Positions 7,468 to 15,965 of a stretch of 38,166 nt of DNA are shown here, in pieces. Source of the DNA: Candidatus Nanopelagicales bacterium (GTDB lineage Bacteria > Actinomycetota > Actinomycetes > S36-B12); NCBI GenBank assembly GCA_017854795.1, contig JAFMHB010000014.1, positions 1 through 38,166 of the forward strand, read 5' to 3'. Within the stretch, counting starts at the first letter, position 1. Every line of letters starts with the position of its first letter. Below the pieces are notes generated by a model. It was given only the letters and a program-made list of their open reading frames with translations. It searched no databases and was not told the DNA's origin. The translations under genes were made by a program, and so were the position numbers.

Positions 7468-8907
7468 ATGGCGGATCCATATTTCGCCCTAAATTTTTCA
7501 TCGCAAATATGCAGCACTTACTATCAGAGGGTGAAATTGTCCTTTTCCATGCTGGGCGCACTGGTAATCACTTCGGTGATCCTGATTCCGATTACTGGTG
7601 TTAGTGCCAGCACAGATTCGATTTCTCCCCGTATTTACGGTGGAACTTCAGCCGCAGGTAGCCCCGGTGTGGCTGCTGTCGCCATTTTTGATGGCACCTC
7701 GTGGAGCAAAAGTTGCAGTGCCGTCGTGTGGAAACCGCGAGTTTTGCTCACCGCCGCACACTGTGTGACCATGGAAGGCAGCGCCATGCGAGTCCCTGAA
7801 TTGGCAATTTTCCCACCAGGCGCAGCGGCTGTTCAGTACAGCGACGCTGGTCCTCAGGGTGCCAGCCCTGCCAACGTGATTGGGATTTGGACTCCCAGCG
7901 CCTACGTGAATGCCTCGACCCGTGTGGAACCAGATGACTTTGCCGTGCTGCTCCTTGACCAAGATCTTGGCCCCAGCATGTATTCCCGGTTGGCGACCAG
8001 TGCAGAGATGTCTCGTTGGGCGGCAAACCTCTACCCCTCCACGATCATGGGTTACGGATTGAAAAGCCCCACTGAGCGTGACGTATTTCCCCTTCAGGCA
8101 AGTGTCCCCATTGACACCTATGATCCAAAGTCGGTTTACGGGCCCGTGTTCTCCATTGGTCAAAATGCATCCGTCGGTGTGTGTAGCGGTGACAGCGGTG
8201 GTCCCACCTACGCCTCTAATCCTGCCGGTGAGAATTTGGTACTGGGTGTTAACTCCGGCTCTGCCGGTGGATGCGTCGCTGGGTTCGTCGGCAGCTACTT
8301 GATGGTTGGTTTCAGTGCAATCGACTACCTTGAATTGGTTAACCAAGCTCTCACTGGCGCCGGTTACCCGACTATTCCCTCGGCACCAACAAATATTTCA
8401 TTAACCGCAATTAACAACTCCGTTGTGGTCAATTGGCAAGCGCCCACTGTCTCACCGCAAAGCGTTGTCGGCTACGACGTCCTTGATGCTGTAGGAACCC
8501 TCGCTTGCACCTCAACAACTCTTACCTGCACGGTGCCGAATCTGCCCGACGGCGAGCACAGTTTCACGGTCCGCCCTCGTAACACCGAAGGTGAAGGTAA
8601 CGCTCAGCCTGCGACCCTCACGAGCACAACGGCCGCCCCTACCCAAATGGCCCCGCCTCGGGCGAATAGGAACAAAATCAGATTCACCACTTTGGCGGGC
8701 ACCACGTCCGCTGTGGTTGAGCAGTACCGCGTAATCGACGTTAAGGGAAAGCGGATCTGCACAATTAAGGCGTTCAATCCGGTGGCGAAGGCCTTGAGTT
8801 GTCCAACGCCCAAAAGAGTCGGCGTCTACCGATTCCGGGTCCTAGCCGTGACACAAATGGGACAAACCCCACCTTCGGGTTTGAGTGGAAAAGTGCGAGT
8901 TTTATAA
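7468..8907 (+). CDS. Secreted trypsin-like serine protease with C-terminal FN3 domain
   Basis: 479 residues from the ATG at 7468. The start is uncertain: GTG at 7531 or TTG at 7537 (six bases after AGAGG) would give a shorter, more usual signal peptide. Chymotrypsin-family (S1) triad: His98 in LLTAAHC, Asp157 in DDFAVLLLD, Ser243 in CSGDSGGP. The mature domain begins RIYGG, so the protein looks like a zymogen activated by cleavage after that Arg. A fibronectin type III domain (about residues 303-390) and a beta-rich C-terminal stretch follow, probably for binding polymers or surfaces. No membrane anchor is seen at the C-terminus. Its divergence from the zinc protease suggests joint control. 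Confidence 0.88.
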   Translation: MADPYFALNFSSQICSTYYQRVKLSFSMLGALVITSVILIPITGVSASTDSISPRIYGGTSAAGSPGVAAVAIFDGTSWSKSCSAVVWKPRVLLTAAHCVTMEGSAMRVPELAIFPPGAAAVQYSDAGPQGASPANVIGIWTPSAYVNASTRVEPDDFAVLLLDQDLGPSMYSRLATSAEMSRWAANLYPSTIMGYGLKSPTERDVFPLQASVPIDTYDPKSVYGPVFSIGQNASVGVCSGDSGGPTYASNPAGENLVLGVNSGSAGGCVAGFVGSYLMVGFSAIDYLELVNQALTGAGYPTIPSAPTNISLTAINNSVVVNWQAPTVSPQSVVGYDVLDAVGTLACTSTTLTCTVPNLPDGEHSFTVRPRNTEGEGNAQPATLTSTTAAPTQMAPPRANRNKIRFTTLAGTTSAVVEQYRVIDVKGKRICTIKAFNPVAKALSCPTPKRVGVYRFRVLAVTQMGQTPPSGLSGKVRVL

Positions 8908-8961
8908 CGAAATTCGTTTGTTAATCTACATTTCACCACGAATTCCGATATCCGATAACAT

Positions 8962-9021
8962 TTATATAACGGCAATGTCGTACAGTTGTCCCACCGGACA
9001 CCCCGGGAATGCAATACAACT
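8962..9021 (+). promoter_or_regulatory. Possible promoter and folded leader before the small gene
   Basis: TATAAC at 8965-8970 could be a -10 element; no good -35 is seen. Downstream, AGTTGT (8984-8989) can pair with ACAACT (9016-9021), enclosing a CCGG/CCGG mini-stem, immediately before the ribosome site AGAAGGA of the small gene. Weak evidence by eye only. Confidence 0.3.
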
Positions 9022-9038
9022 AGAAGGACGTGAATGTT

Positions 9039-9188
9039 ATGCAGAGCTTTGGAAGAGTTCTCAGCCAGATTTTCAACCCAAGCCCGACTCGATCATTTCA
9101 ACAAGAGTGGGACTTTCAACGCTCACAGGCAATGAGCCCATCACACCGTGACGAAATTGATGCAATCTTTCGCCGCCACGAAGGCTGA
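9039..9188 (+). CDS. Small hypothetical protein, 49 residues
   Basis: This short frame starts at ATG 9039, ten bases after AGAAGGA (9022-9028), and stops with TGA at 9186-9188. A clear terminator follows at 9222. The peptide begins MQSFGRVLSQIFNP and ends DEIDAIFRRHEG; it is soluble, charged, rich in Arg, Gln and Ser, and has no membrane segment or signal peptide. The ribosome site, isolated position and own terminator argue it is real. I do not recognise the family. A GTG at 9030 in the same frame is less likely because it abuts the ribosome site. Confidence 0.55.
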   Translation: MQSFGRVLSQIFNPSPTRSFQQEWDFQRSQAMSPSHRDEIDAIFRRHEG

Positions 9189-9221
9189 GAAAGACTTGAT
9201 CGGTACCGAGCAGGCTTAAAG

Positions 9222-9252
9222 AAACTCGCAGAGGAGGCTTTGCGAGTTTTTT
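9222..9252 (+). terminator. Rho-independent terminator
   Basis: AAACTCGCA (9222-9230) pairs with TGCGAGTTT (9241-9249) around a 10-base loop, and the T-run continues to 9252. It ends the small gene on the plus strand. Because A residues precede the stem, it may also help terminate the GMC oxidoreductase gene coming from the other side. Confidence 0.88.
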
Positions 9253-9263
9253 CATTCCGTGGA

Positions 9264-10967
9264 TCAGCCTCTCAACTCCGTTTTCTCAATCCGATACGCC
9301 GCTGGGGCATGCTCGGGTACATACGGATTCTTCGGCGCAATTGGTGAGATTTTTTTGTATTGCGAACCCAGTGCGGGGCGGGTATCCGCCTCACCCCGAT
9401 TGGGCCACAGGGACATTGCTCGCTCGGCTTGAGCCGTGATTGTCAAAGAAGGATTGACTCCCAGGTTTGCCGTGATGGCTGAGCCGTCAACAATATGGAG
9501 TCCCGCGTATCCGTACACGCGGTGATAGCCGTCAACTACGCCATGGCTTGCATTACTGCCAATCACGCATCCTCCAACAAAGTGCGCCGTCAATGCTGCA
9601 TCAAAGTTTTCGAACACACTGCTACCCGGTCGTCCGTCGATAATCGCTGCGGCGCGCTCAACAACTTCCTGAGCAACCGGAATGTAGGTCGGCGCAGGAG
9701 TTGACTCAGAGGACACCGTGCCAAGTGACCAGCGTCCCAATCGGTTCCGCTTTCCTTTGAGGGTCAATGAATTGTCGACGGTTTGCATCACGAGTGAGAT
9801 CACGCTTCGCTCACTCCACGACTTCACATTCAAGGCGATAGCAACATCTTTGGGGTTCCTAATCATTTCTCTGATCCAGACCGACCATCGTTTCCTGCCG
9901 TCCTCCGGCCTGGTCATGATTGTTTGCAGGAGTCCCATTGAGTTGGAGCCTTTTCCGTATCGAACGGGCTCGACGTGGGTCTGCGGATCAGGGAAGAAAC
10001 TGGAGGTGATTGCCACGCCTTCGGTGAAGTCAGTTCTCGTCGTCTTTGCAACCGCGCCAAGAATTGACTCAGAGTTCGTACGCGAGAGCTTCCCCAGTGC
10101 CGGCGAGAGATTCGGAAGGATGCCTTCGTCTTTCATGTGGTGTAACAGCTTTTGCGTGTTGTAAGTTCCGGCCGCGAAGATGACGTCATTCGCCGTGTAA
10201 CAACTTTCATCCTTCGTGCCCGTTTTACGAATTGTGATTCGGTATCCGCCTGCTTGCATGGGTTCAACCTTGGTCACAGTTGACATCGGCATCACATTTG
10301 CACCGGCGGCTTCTGCCAATCCGAGGTAATTCTTTGGCAGAGTGTTCTTTGCGTTGTAGCGGCACCCGGTCATGCACTCGCCACACTCAATGCACCCTGT
10401 TCGAGTAGGTCCCACTCCCCCAAAATATGGATCTGCCGATTTCTTTCCATGGCCTTCGCCAAAGAAAACTCCCACGGGTGTGAGTGTGAAGGTGCTACCA
10501 ACTCCCATGTCTTCGGCGATCTCTTTCATGACAACGTCCGAGGGAGTCATAGTGGGGTTTTGGGTTACCCCCAACATTCGTTTGGCTTGGTCGTAGAACG
10601 GCGCCAATTCACTTTTCCAATCGGTGATCTCGCCCCACTGCGGGTCTTGGAAGAAAGTATCTCCGGGAACATAGAGGGTGTTCGCGTACACCAAACTGCC
10701 GCCGCCTACACCAGCACCGGCGAGAATCGCAACGCCTTTGAGCACGTGGATTCTTTGTATTCCGAAGAATCCTAGCTCGGGAGCCCAGAGGAAATTTTTA
10801 AGGTCCCATGAATTCTTGGCATAATTCGCTTCGGTGAAACGACGACCTGCTTCAAAGACCGCGACCGAATATCCCTTTTCCGTAAGTCGCAGTGCAGAGA
10901 CCGAGCCACCAAATCCAGATCCAATGATTGCGACATCAAAGTCGGTGCTTAACCCGTTTCCTTCCAC
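9264..10967 (-). CDS. GMC-family FAD-dependent oxidoreductase, ChoD-like
   Basis: 567 residues from GTG at 10967 (TTG at 10985 is an alternative). The frame stays open to 11102, but that extension crosses the antisense side of the TPP riboswitch and is not protein-like. The FAD-binding Rossmann motif GSGFGG lies at about residues 16-21, followed by a glycine-rich GAGVGGGS segment and, near the C-terminus, the conserved HFVGGCVIGS and NPSLTITAQAERAMS stretches. CIECGECMTGC (Cys192, 195, 198, 202) is a CxxCxxCxxxC pattern known in the ChoD-like branch. The family oxidises alcohols or sterol-like substrates; ChoD is the mycobacterial relative. Substrate here is unknown. No partner gene is adjacent on the same strand. 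Confidence 0.85.
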   Translation of the reverse strand: MEGNGLSTDFDVAIIGSGFGGSVSALRLTEKGYSVAVFEAGRRFTEANYAKNSWDLKNFLWAPELGFFGIQRIHVLKGVAILAGAGVGGGSLVYANTLYVPGDTFFQDPQWGEITDWKSELAPFYDQAKRMLGVTQNPTMTPSDVVMKEIAEDMGVGSTFTLTPVGVFFGEGHGKKSADPYFGGVGPTRTGCIECGECMTGCRYNAKNTLPKNYLGLAEAAGANVMPMSTVTKVEPMQAGGYRITIRKTGTKDESCYTANDVIFAAGTYNTQKLLHHMKDEGILPNLSPALGKLSRTNSESILGAVAKTTRTDFTEGVAITSSFFPDPQTHVEPVRYGKGSNSMGLLQTIMTRPEDGRKRWSVWIREMIRNPKDVAIALNVKSWSERSVISLVMQTVDNSLTLKGKRNRLGRWSLGTVSSESTPAPTYIPVAQEVVERAAAIIDGRPGSSVFENFDAALTAHFVGGCVIGSNASHGVVDGYHRVYGYAGLHIVDGSAITANLGVNPSLTITAQAERAMSLWPNRGEADTRPALGSQYKKISPIAPKNPYVPEHAPAAYRIEKTELRG

Positions 10968-11040
10968 GACAAAACCATAGAACAAATTCGTCTTCGTTGC
11001 TCTCAATTCACCCAAAGCAACACCTAGTGCTAGCCTTGAG

Positions 11041-11138
11041 AAACCTTGGGGAGCTCGCAGGATCAGCGGGCTGAGAGGGCAGTTGCCACTGCTTACCCAC
11101 AAAACCTGATCTGGGTAATGCCAGCGCGAGGGAGTGGA
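11041..11138 (+). promoter_or_regulatory. TPP riboswitch (THI element)
   Basis: The conserved core is plain: GGGGAGC at about 11048-11054, CTGAGAGG at 11071-11078, ACCTGAT at 11104-11110 and CTGGGTAATGCCAGCG at 11111-11126, then GAGGGAG. These match the two TPP-sensing arms. The outer P1 stem is not clear by eye, so the ends are approximate. The element lies directly before a thiamine-type ABC transporter operon. The 3' conserved GAGGGAG (11128-11134) also serves as the ribosome site for the ATG at 11140, so TPP binding should block translation directly. No separate terminator hairpin is visible. Confidence 0.93.
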
Positions 11139-11139
11139 A

Positions 11140-12192
11140 ATGTTTCGTTTTATTGTTGTCGTCGTATCGGGCGCAATTGCCCTAAGCGCCTGTTCAAGTT
11201 CGCCTGAATCAGCTCCCAGACAGGTCGATGACCCTCAGGTGCAAACAGTGCAAATGATTACGCACGAATCCTTTGTGCTCTCGCCTTCATTCACCTCTGA
11301 GCTACTAAAACAAGGTATTGATCTACAAATCACCTCAACGGGAGATGCAGGAACGCTTACCGCGAGTTCAATTTTGGCTGCGGGTGCACCCACCGCCGAC
11401 TTGCTGTTTGGAGTTGATAACACCTTGGCGGCTCGCGCCACCAGCGAAGGAGTTTTTGACTCTTATACCTCCCCTGAACTAGCAAATGTCCTGCCGGAGT
11501 TCACCCAAGACACCCAGGGCGGATACCTCACGCCGATTGATTTCGGTGACGTGTGTATCAACAGTGATGACACTTGGTTTGAACAGAACAATGTGGCGAT
11601 TCCTACAACCCTTGAGCAACTGCCTGAAATCGCGAACCTGCTCGTGGTTGAGGATCCCGCAACGTCTTCGCCTGGACTTGCATTCCTTCTTGCAACCGTC
11701 GCACGATTTGGCGAGAGTTGGCCCGCTTATTGGGAAGCACTACGCGATGGCGGTGTGGCCGTTGCAGGTTCATGGACCGACGCGTATTACTCGCAGTTCA
11801 CTCCTTCCGGTGGGGGTCGCCCGCTCGTGGTTTCTTATGCAACCAGTCCTGCGGCTGAAATCGTGTTCGCTGAAGATGCCACCGTGACCGAACCAACAAC
11901 CTCCGTGCTTGTGGACTCCTGCTATCGGCAGGTGGAGTACGCGGGTGTGTTGGCTGGCGCTGAAAACCCAGTTGGGGCTCAAAAGGTCATTGATGCATTA
12001 CTCTCTCGCAAGGTACAAGAGGACATTCCTTTAAACATGTTTGTCTACCCGGTTCGGGTCGATGCAACCTTGCCTTCCGTCTTCACCGATTTCACGCCGG
12101 TGATTCCTACAAGCTCTTCACTGCCTCCCGAACAAGTCAATGAAGAGCTCTCTTCATTACTTGACACTTGGGGAACGGTGATGAACCGCTGA
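11140..12192 (+). CDS. thiB: Thiamine ABC transporter substrate-binding lipoprotein
   Basis: 350 residues. The ATG at 11140 is preferred over GTG 11134 because GAGGGAG ends five bases before it. A lipoprotein signal peptide ends LSAC with lipid-modified Cys18. The rest resembles the ThiB/TbpA family of periplasmic-type binding proteins (segments such as TADLLFGVDNTLA and TPIDFGDVCIN). It should be tethered outside the membrane and deliver thiamine or a phosphate ester to the permease. The TPP riboswitch just upstream and the permease and ATPase genes downstream strongly support the substrate. The symbol is assigned by context and family. Confidence 0.88.
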   Translation: MFRFIVVVVSGAIALSACSSSPESAPRQVDDPQVQTVQMITHESFVLSPSFTSELLKQGIDLQITSTGDAGTLTASSILAAGAPTADLLFGVDNTLAARATSEGVFDSYTSPELANVLPEFTQDTQGGYLTPIDFGDVCINSDDTWFEQNNVAIPTTLEQLPEIANLLVVEDPATSSPGLAFLLATVARFGESWPAYWEALRDGGVAVAGSWTDAYYSQFTPSGGGRPLVVSYATSPAAEIVFAEDATVTEPTTSVLVDSCYRQVEYAGVLAGAENPVGAQKVIDALLSRKVQEDIPLNMFVYPVRVDATLPSVFTDFTPVIPTSSSLPPEQVNEELSSLLDTWGTVMNR

Positions 12193-12197
12193 TCAGC

Positions 12198-13766
12198 GTG
12201 CTGAGCCAGCATTTACCTCGCAGCCTTAAATGGCTGTGGATACTTCCTGCAATTCTATTGTTCACATTCCTGATTTATCCGCTCTCTAAACTCGCGGCAA
12301 CGGCCTGGAGTACCGAGACACTCGGCGAACTGACGAGTTTAACTCTGTGGCGGGTAGCGCTTCTTGCAGGCGTTCAAGCACTCCTTAGCGTAGGGCTCTC
12401 ACTGCTGATCGGGATTCCCATCGCTCGAGTTTTATTTACCTATGAGTTTCTTGGCCGAGGATTCATACTCGCCCTGGTCACGGTTCCTTTCGTTTTACCG
12501 ACCGTCGTCGTGGCTCTTGGCTTCAGATCCTTATTCGGTGACGCAATTCCTAACGGATTGTTACTCGTCGTGATTGCCCACGCCTACATCAATATTGCCG
12601 TTGTTGTTCGCCTCGTCGGGGCCCAGTGGTCCACGCTCGATCCACGCATGGAAGTCACCGCCGCAACGTTGGGCGCTAAGCCGCTCCGTGTTTTCATGAC
12701 AATCACACTGCCTGCATTGCGAAACTCAATTGTGCTGGCGGCGAGCGTAGTATTCATTTTCTCCTTTAGTTCACTTGGCATTGTTGTCGTGTTGGGTGAT
12801 GGCTCGAGTACCCGAACACTCGAGCAGGTCCTGCTTCGTTCAACCTCGGTGCTTCTTGATTTCCCAGCGGCCCTGGCGGCGGCCATCCTGCAACTAGTTG
12901 TTGTCAGTTTGGTTTTCTTGATTTCCGCCCGAATAAGTCGTGATGAACCTAGGGCAAAAGTTGCCCTAGAGCGCGCCAAAATTAGTGGACGTAAGGCCAT
13001 ATTCGTGGTTGCACTCACTTGCCTCGTTGCCGTGGCACTCGTTCTTAGCCCGATTGCGAGCATTCTTTGGTCATCAGTCTCAAGTTCTGGGGGCGTTACC
13101 TTGCAATGGTGGAGTGAGTTGGCCAGTACCCAAAACACGCGAATCGGGTCACCGATTGCAGCGCTGGGCAGATCAATTGGCTTGGCATTGGCCACTGCCG
13201 TGATCGCAGCTATTTTGGGTGGGGCAATAGCAATCGCCGTTATGAGCAAAAAAGGATTCGTTGTCACGCTGGCATTAATTCCATTAGGTGTTTCAGCTGT
13301 GACGTTGGGGTTGGGGATCCTGCTTGCGTTCTCACGCGGGGCATTTGACCTGCGCGGCACCGGTGCGTTGATCCCGATCACTCACGCTCTGATCGCAGTG
13401 CCGATTGTGGTTGCTGTGGCAACTCCCAGCTTGCGCAATGTTGACCCCCGCAGGTATTTCGTCGCACTGAGTCTAGGTGCTGCTCCACTACGAGCTTGGT
13501 GGACAGCGTTTGGCACGGTCTTTAGTGGCGTCATGTTGGCCGCTGGCGGATTAGCTGCAGCGGTTTCACTGGGTGAGTTTGGTGCCGCAACACTGCTATC
13601 GCGTACCGACTCACCCACGGTGCCGGTACAGATCGCTCGACTGTTAAGTAAGCCGGGTGAGTCAGCATTCGCAACAGCCGCGGTACTCAGTGTGATTCTA
13701 GTAATTATCACTATGACCCTACTTCTGATTGTTGACCGAATCGAGTCACGAAAGGTACTCACATGA
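12198..13766 (+). CDS. thiP: Thiamine ABC transporter permease (fused two-domain type)
   Basis: 522 residues from GTG 12198, five bases after the stop of the binding protein; TTG 12168 overlaps that gene and is an alternative, and neither has a good ribosome site, so coupling is likely. About twelve hydrophobic helices form two tandem permease halves. Each half carries an EAA-like cytoplasmic loop: the first around VTAATLGAKPLRVFMTITLP, the second around ALSLGAAPLRAWWTAFGTVF. Such fused permeases are typical of ThiP and the related iron transporters; the riboswitch decides for thiamine. It overlaps the ATPase gene by four bases (ATGA). Confidence 0.88.
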   Translation: MLSQHLPRSLKWLWILPAILLFTFLIYPLSKLAATAWSTETLGELTSLTLWRVALLAGVQALLSVGLSLLIGIPIARVLFTYEFLGRGFILALVTVPFVLPTVVVALGFRSLFGDAIPNGLLLVVIAHAYINIAVVVRLVGAQWSTLDPRMEVTAATLGAKPLRVFMTITLPALRNSIVLAASVVFIFSFSSLGIVVVLGDGSSTRTLEQVLLRSTSVLLDFPAALAAAILQLVVVSLVFLISARISRDEPRAKVALERAKISGRKAIFVVALTCLVAVALVLSPIASILWSSVSSSGGVTLQWWSELASTQNTRIGSPIAALGRSIGLALATAVIAAILGGAIAIAVMSKKGFVVTLALIPLGVSAVTLGLGILLAFSRGAFDLRGTGALIPITHALIAVPIVVAVATPSLRNVDPRRYFVALSLGAAPLRAWWTAFGTVFSGVMLAAGGLAAAVSLGEFGAATLLSRTDSPTVPVQIARLLSKPGESAFATAAVLSVILVIITMTLLLIVDRIESRKVLT

Positions 13767-14389
13767 CCACCTCGATTTTGCACGCACATGATTTGGTGAT
13801 CGGCTACGAAAAAGCCTTGGCCCCGCCCTTGAATTTCTCTGTTAGACCTGGCGAGATCGTGGTCGTTGTTGGTGAAAGTGGATGCGGGAAGTCAACTCTG
13901 TTAAGCACTTTAGCTGGAGTGACCCCAACGCTGAGCGGGGATATTTTTCTTGGCGACAAAGACCTGAGCGGCGTGCCCATTCACAAACGCAATATTGGGT
14001 TGGTATTTCAAGACCCACTTCTCTTCCCACATCTATCTTTGATCGACAACATCGGTTATTCACTTCGGGCCAGCGGTGCCTCAAAAAATGCCGCACGCAT
14101 CCGTGCCACTGAACTTTTGGAATGGGTCGGCCTGAGCGAGATCGCTGGCCAAAAAACCTGGCAACTCTCGGGTGGTCAAGCAGGTCGGGTTGCTTTGGCC
14201 CGGGCGATCGCGGCGAAACCGGCCGTCCTGCTGCTCGACGAGCCCTACAGCGCCCTCGACACAGCAACCCGGTTGCGCCTGCTAGCCGATGTCAAGACAT
14301 TGGTCACGAGCGAGGGAATCCCAACTATTCACGTCACCCATGACCACAGGGAAGCCGATTTGCTGGCCACACGCACCTTGACCTGGTAA
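13763..14389 (+). CDS. thiQ: Thiamine ABC transporter ATPase
   Basis: 208 residues, short as usual for ThiQ. Walker A is GESGCGKST, the Q-loop lies around VFQDPLLFPHLS, the signature is LSGGQAGRVALARA, Walker B is AVLLLDEP, and the switch His is in VTHD. It powers the permease encoded directly upstream and overlaps it by four bases, so synthesis is coupled. The signature has AG in place of the usual QR after LSGGQ, which is a minor deviation. It should be repressed with the whole operon when TPP is abundant. Confidence 0.88.
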   Translation: MTTSILHAHDLVIGYEKALAPPLNFSVRPGEIVVVVGESGCGKSTLLSTLAGVTPTLSGDIFLGDKDLSGVPIHKRNIGLVFQDPLLFPHLSLIDNIGYSLRASGASKNAARIRATELLEWVGLSEIAGQKTWQLSGGQAGRVALARAIAAKPAVLLLDEPYSALDTATRLRLLADVKTLVTSEGIPTIHVTHDHREADLLATRTLTW

Positions 14390-14414
14390 TCACTCGCCCT
14401 GCGATACTCAAGGG

Positions 14415-15497
14415 GTGAGCTCACCTCGTTTTGACCGCGCTCGGGTAATCCGACTCAAACGTTTTAAACCCACAACCTACATTCGGTTGGCCGTTCTCAC
14501 CTCGTTTGCAGCCTTCTTCGCCTATTTGGTGAGCGAAGCGATTCCTTATGCATCCCCGGTTCCGGCCGCAATCACAGCCGTTGTTGCGACGCGAGTTACT
14601 TTCCACCACGCAGCAAAGGAAACGTCCATCCAGTTATTGGGTGCACTCATTGGGGCAGCCGTCGCGCTTCTCATTGTTTCCGTGATCGGTAGCGGTGCCA
14701 TTGTCATTCTGCTACTGGTTGCCCTGAGTTTTGTTATGGCGCGAGTAATGCAGTACAGCAATCCACAGGAGTCACCACTGGTCGCTGCGAGTTTGGCGGT
14801 AACGGTTATTTTGGTGGTTGGTTCGCACCTAACAACCGAGTTGGCGTTAGAACGATTCACCGGTGTGGCCATCGGCGCACTGTTCGCTTTAGTCGCATCT
14901 TTTCTCGCATCACCAACGCGCGACACTCAAAAACTCGCTGCTGGTTTAAATGCCGTGCAAGTTCAATTGGCGGAAGTGCTCGCCCGAATCGCAACTGACC
15001 TGCGAGGTGAGCCATCCAAGGATGACGCAAGCGCGTGGCATGACCAGGCGGTTGAGTTACGCAATAGAGTTCTTGGACTCGCCGCGCAATATGAAGACTT
15101 GGCAAAACATTCACGCTGGAGTCCACGTATTAATAGTGTTGACTTGGAATCGCTGAAAGAACTGCTCAGGGCCAATCAGGTGATGAGTGCTCGAGTTCTT
15201 AACATTGCGAATGATCTTCGCAGCGCAACACGGTCAAATATGAGTAGTCAAATCCCCCAGGCGGCACTTTCACCACTCGCCGACTTACTCGAGTTGGCGG
15301 CCGGGAACCTTGCAACGGATGACCCAACTCAAAGTATCGGCATGACCGCCGCTCACCAGGCAGTGCGTGGAGCTGACATGACGGCACAAATTGCCTTAAT
15401 CGGCGGAATCGTCTCCCACGTAAATCAGATTAATAAAGCATCAGTTCACGAAACCGATGACACTTCGACTTTGCAGGTCACGAATGAGACAGATTAG
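14415..15497 (+). CDS. FUSC / aromatic acid exporter-like membrane protein
   Basis: 360 residues from GTG 14415, 25 bases after the thiamine ATPase gene; AAGGG runs right up to the start, so the exact start is soft. After a basic N-terminus come about six hydrophobic helices (residues 25-165), matching the FUSC/ArAE N-terminal membrane region with conserved Pro and Gly (VPAAITAVVATRV). The C-terminal half is soluble and helical. The family is linked to efflux of aromatic acids or to envelope function, and many members are uncharacterised. It may be read with the thiamine operon, but no functional link is obvious. Its stop overlaps the stop of the peroxiredoxin gene on the other strand. Confidence 0.7.
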   Translation: MSSPRFDRARVIRLKRFKPTTYIRLAVLTSFAAFFAYLVSEAIPYASPVPAAITAVVATRVTFHHAAKETSIQLLGALIGAAVALLIVSVIGSGAIVILLLVALSFVMARVMQYSNPQESPLVAASLAVTVILVVGSHLTTELALERFTGVAIGALFALVASFLASPTRDTQKLAAGLNAVQVQLAEVLARIATDLRGEPSKDDASAWHDQAVELRNRVLGLAAQYEDLAKHSRWSPRINSVDLESLKELLRANQVMSARVLNIANDLRSATRSNMSSQIPQAALSPLADLLELAAGNLATDDPTQSIGMTAAHQAVRGADMTAQIALIGGIVSHVNQINKASVHETDDTSTLQVTNETD

Positions 15498-15955
15498 GAA
15501 AGTTCGGCCAAAGCTGCTGCGTAGTCATCTGCATTGCGCTCTTCCCCAGGGCCGTTAACAACCGACCAGCGGATGATTCCTTCTTTGTCAATGACATAGG
15601 CGGCCCGGGTCGCGAAGCCATTATTTTCCAAGAAGGCTCCGTATTCTTTGGAGACCGCACCGTGGGGATAAAAATCGCTGAGCAGATTGTGAGTGAACTT
15701 CTCCTGTTCGGAGAAAACCTTCAAGCTTGGGACCGGGTCGCAGGAGATGCTCAACACTTCAGTGTCATCATTAATAAAATCGGCGCGACGGTCACGAATT
15801 GTGCACAGTTCACCCGTGCAGATTCCGGTGAAAGCGAATGGATAGAACATGACAACCACGTTTTTCTTGCCGTGGAAATCTGAGAGGGAAACACTCTCAC
15901 CGAATTGATTGGACAGGGTGAATTCTGGGGCGCGATCGCCAATACCTAAGGACAT
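15494..15955 (-). CDS. Peroxiredoxin (AhpE/Bcp type)
   Basis: 153 residues from ATG at 15955; the longer open frame to 16129 runs into the DUF3052 gene and is rejected. The thioredoxin-fold peroxiredoxin motif is FYPFAFTGICTGEL, with the peroxidatic Cys after FTGI and a second Cys four residues later (ICTGELC). Conserved Arg and the region AAYVIDKEGIIRW complete the family pattern. It reduces peroxides in the cytoplasm using thiol donors. It starts ten bases after the DUF3052 gene ends, so they form one operon; the same neighbourhood next to aceE is common in actinobacteria. Confidence 0.9.
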   Translation of the reverse strand: MSLGIGDRAPEFTLSNQFGESVSLSDFHGKKNVVVMFYPFAFTGICTGELCTIRDRRADFINDDTEVLSISCDPVPSLKVFSEQEKFTHNLLSDFYPHGAVSKEYGAFLENNGFATRAAYVIDKEGIIRWSVVNGPGEERNADDYAAALAELS

Positions 15956-15965
15956 GGGGGGAAGA

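Noticed and set aside
10968-11102. N-terminal extension of the GMC oxidoreductase
   Set aside because: It is the antisense of the TPP riboswitch and adds 45 residues before the FAD motif without family resemblance.
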